Assembly: GCA_035315065.1 (NCBI GenBank)
Contig: DATFYM010000245.1
Coordinates: forward strand, 1 to 15,440
Direction of reading: 5' to 3'
Origin: DATFYM01 sp035315065
Lineage (GTDB): Bacteria; Acidobacteriota; Terriglobia; UBA7540
Length of the DNA: 15,440 bases
Each line of letters starts with the position of its first letter. Position 1 is the first letter of the stretch. A model generated the notes under the pieces. It saw only the letters and a list, made by a program, of their open reading frames with translations, had not been told where the DNA came from and did no database searches. The translations under genes and the position numbers were made by a program. Below are positions 14,307 through 15,440 of the stretch, one piece after another.

Positions 14307-14996
14307 TTATGCATTAAGGCCTTCACCTGCAGTGAAAAAAATCATGTCAATAACCTTTGCGCGGCTGTACAAGCGCCTTGTTTTCCGTCCGCTGTTGAAA
14401 TCAATTGTGTACATCTCGCCGCGACGCCTCTCAACGACCTGTGCATTTTGTATATAGAAGCGACCAACGGCCTCAAGGGATCGTTCCCCTAATGTACAGC
14501 AACCATACCCCCTGAAACCCCTCCTGAAATTCGTATCAAATGCGGGGACATTGCCGAAAATACCTAGCATGATTTTCGTGACGAGCGTGTCTGACGCAGT
14601 TCTGTGGTCCGGGTCCGGAAGGGCGCCAAATTTTCCCCTGAAATCTAGGAGGCAGCGGATGTTCTCACGTGTATAGGTATCAGCATCAATCTCCCAGAAC
14701 CGGGGAGGCTGGGCAGCGATTAGATGAATGATCTGCTCGTGAATCTTTACGCTGTTACGGAACAAGAAAGAAGATGGTCGGAACATGCCCCAACTGGCGA
14801 GGTAGAACCCAAGCTGAAGGCAGCTTTCTTGAAGATGCTCCACCTTTGCTAGATCGCTGATCCGGTTTTCTTCCCGAAAGCGTTGGAAGTAGTTGAAGCA
14901 GTAATCAAAGGAGGCATCGCGCCCTAGCGGCTTTACATCCTCAAGGAACTTATCAATGGTATCTTCAATATCCACAGCAGCCCGTAAGCTTGTCAT
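14307..14996 (-). CDS. Uncharacterised conserved-looking protein, 229 residues
   Basis: I do not recognise a named family. AGGAGG ends 4 bases before the ATG at 14996, which decides this start; the ATG at 14999 would leave no spacer. The protein is mostly helical and soluble. Notable stretches are LGFYLASWGMFRPSSFLFR (about 63-80), SDTLVTKIMLGIFGNVPAFD (about 135-154) and FRRGFRGYGCC (157-167). It has no signal peptide or membrane helix. The DNA is clearly AT-richer than the flanking genes, suggesting recent transfer. It lies between a MazF pair and a VapB gene, transcribed divergently from the latter, so it is accessory DNA. I recall similar LASWGM-containing proteins in mobile islands, but no function is known to me. 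Confidence 0.7.
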   Translation of the reverse strand: MTSLRAAVDIEDTIDKFLEDVKPLGRDASFDYCFNYFQRFREENRISDLAKVEHLQESCLQLGFYLASWGMFRPSSFLFRNSVKIHEQIIHLIAAQPPRFWEIDADTYTRENIRCLLDFRGKFGALPDPDHRTASDTLVTKIMLGIFGNVPAFDTNFRRGFRGYGCCTLGERSLEAVGRFYIQNAQVVERRRGEMYTIDFNSGRKTRRLYSRAKVIDMIFFTAGEGLNA

Positions 14997-15012
14997 CATC
15001 CCTCCTGGCCAA

Positions 15013-15018
15013 ATTATA
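15013..15018 (-). promoter_or_regulatory. Consensus -10 for the 229-residue gene
   Basis: A perfect TATAAT on the minus strand, 17 bases before the ATG at 14996. The -35 region at 17-18 bases (CATGCA/CCATGC) is poor. The implied leader is about 10 bases and would include the AGGAGG. Confidence 0.35.
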
Positions 15019-15094
15019 CGCCAGTCGTCCCTTAATGCATGGCCGCACGTTGGCAGCGTTTGTCCATGTGCACTAGTATAGTACACTCTGAGTC

Positions 15095-15131
15095 CGTAGC
15101 GCGGACCGCCGCCTTTGCGGTCCGCGCTACG
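15095..15131. repeat. Perfect 15-bp hairpin (REP-like) in a divergent intergenic region
   Basis: CGTAGCGCGGACCGC (15095-15109), loop CGCCTTT, GCGGTCCGCGCTACG (15117-15131). It is GC-rich inside an AT-richer gap between a minus-strand gene and the plus-strand VapB gene. It is placed just upstream of the VapB -35. It is either a REP-type element or a terminator/attenuator-like structure; no T-tract follows. Confidence 0.75.
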
Positions 15132-15134
15132 AAC

Positions 15135-15171
15135 TTGACGTTCACAGCCTTGCTGTATATCATGGTATATA
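15135..15171 (+). promoter_or_regulatory. Promoter and candidate operator of the VapB gene
   Basis: TTGACG (15135-15140), a 17-base spacer and TATCAT (15158-15163). The -10 is embedded in the repeated, partly symmetrical GTATATCATGGTATAT, centred on CATG, which is a plausible AbrB-type autoregulatory site. Confidence 0.45.
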
Positions 15172-15194
15172 TCGCCGGAGAGGAGGGATTGATC

Positions 15195-15437
15195 GTGCGA
15201 CAGAAAGCTAAAGTTTTTACCAATGGCCGCAGCCAGGCGGTGCGCCTGCCGGCCGCGTTTCGCTTCGACAGCAAGGAAGTTTTCATCGACCGTAACCCGC
15301 GCACCGGAGACGTGATTCTGTCCCGCAAGCCGGCGAACTGGAGCGAAGTGTTCGCCGCGCTCGACCGTGCCGGCGTGCCCGAGGACCTTCTCGCCGACCG
15401 CGACCGGAGCCTGCCCCAGGAGCGAGAGACGGTATGA
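15195..15437 (+). CDS. AbrB/SpoVT-type antitoxin (VapB/VagC-like), 80 residues
   Basis: The start is GTG 15195, fixed by AGGAGGG 7 bases upstream; the open frame before it crosses the REP hairpin. The AbrB swapped-hairpin domain is evident: AKVFTNGRSQAVRLPAAFRF, then DSKEVFIDRNPRTGDVILSR. The C-terminal helical tail (NWSEVFAALDRAG..DLLADR) is the toxin-binding part seen in VagC/VapB proteins. The stop TGA overlaps a following ATG (ATGA, 15434-15437), where the toxin gene is expected. Confidence 0.88.
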   Translation: MRQKAKVFTNGRSQAVRLPAAFRFDSKEVFIDRNPRTGDVILSRKPANWSEVFAALDRAGVPEDLLADRDRSLPQERETV

Positions 15438-15440
15438 TTT
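15434..15440 (+). CDS. Start of probable VapC-type PIN toxin gene, cut off by window end
   Basis: Only ATG ATT T is visible. The ATGA overlap with the VapB-like gene, and the normal VapB-VapC gene order, suggest this is the start of the cognate PIN-domain RNase. Nothing of the protein can be read, so this is inference from context. Confidence 0.4.

Overview
The window looks like a piece of an Acidobacteriota chromosome, probably from soil and perhaps close to the Solibacter/Bryobacter group. This rests on gene content: CRTAC1-like FG-GAP/ASPIC proteins next to secreted TPR proteins, many toxin-antitoxin (TA) pairs, REP-like hairpins and roughly 60% GC. It is an inference from family distribution, not a placement.

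Layout. (1) 2-538: 3' end of enolase, followed on the same strand by a secreted TPR gene (563-1697) broken by a one-base frameshift. (2) 1743-5749, minus strand: a tight operon whose junctions are both 4-bp ATGA overlaps. It encodes two paralogous secreted TPR proteins (the first also frameshifted by one base) and an FG-GAP/ASPIC beta-propeller protein. (3) 5750-6986: a repeat-rich stretch with a 304-bp-period direct duplication and an 86-bp imperfect inverted repeat. (4) 6987-8699: two outer-membrane beta-barrel genes. The second is bracketed by two copies, in opposite orientation, of a MITE-like element with hairpin ends (7567-7783 and 8940-9123). (5) 9175-12430: a MOSC gene divergent from an operon of an ArsR-type regulator, a VOC protein, an AHSA1/SRPBCC domain fused to a SpoIIE/RsbU-type PP2C phosphatase, and a small two-helix membrane protein. 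(6) 12694-15440: a TA island with DUF433/DUF5615 (VapBC45-like), RHH/MazF and AbrB-type VapB with the first codons of its partner. It also holds an AT-richer uncharacterised gene of 229 codons.

How the parts may work together. The TPR/ASPIC operon probably makes exported scaffold or binding proteins. The ArsR-VOC-AHSA1 order resembles common small-molecule response cassettes. Here the AHSA1 domain is joined to a phosphatase whose motifs are all intact, so this operon may couple ligand binding to partner-switching signalling; I regard it as the most original item in the window. The TA island and its repeats look like an accessory, horizontally exchanged region. No rRNA, tRNA or CRISPR array was recognised.
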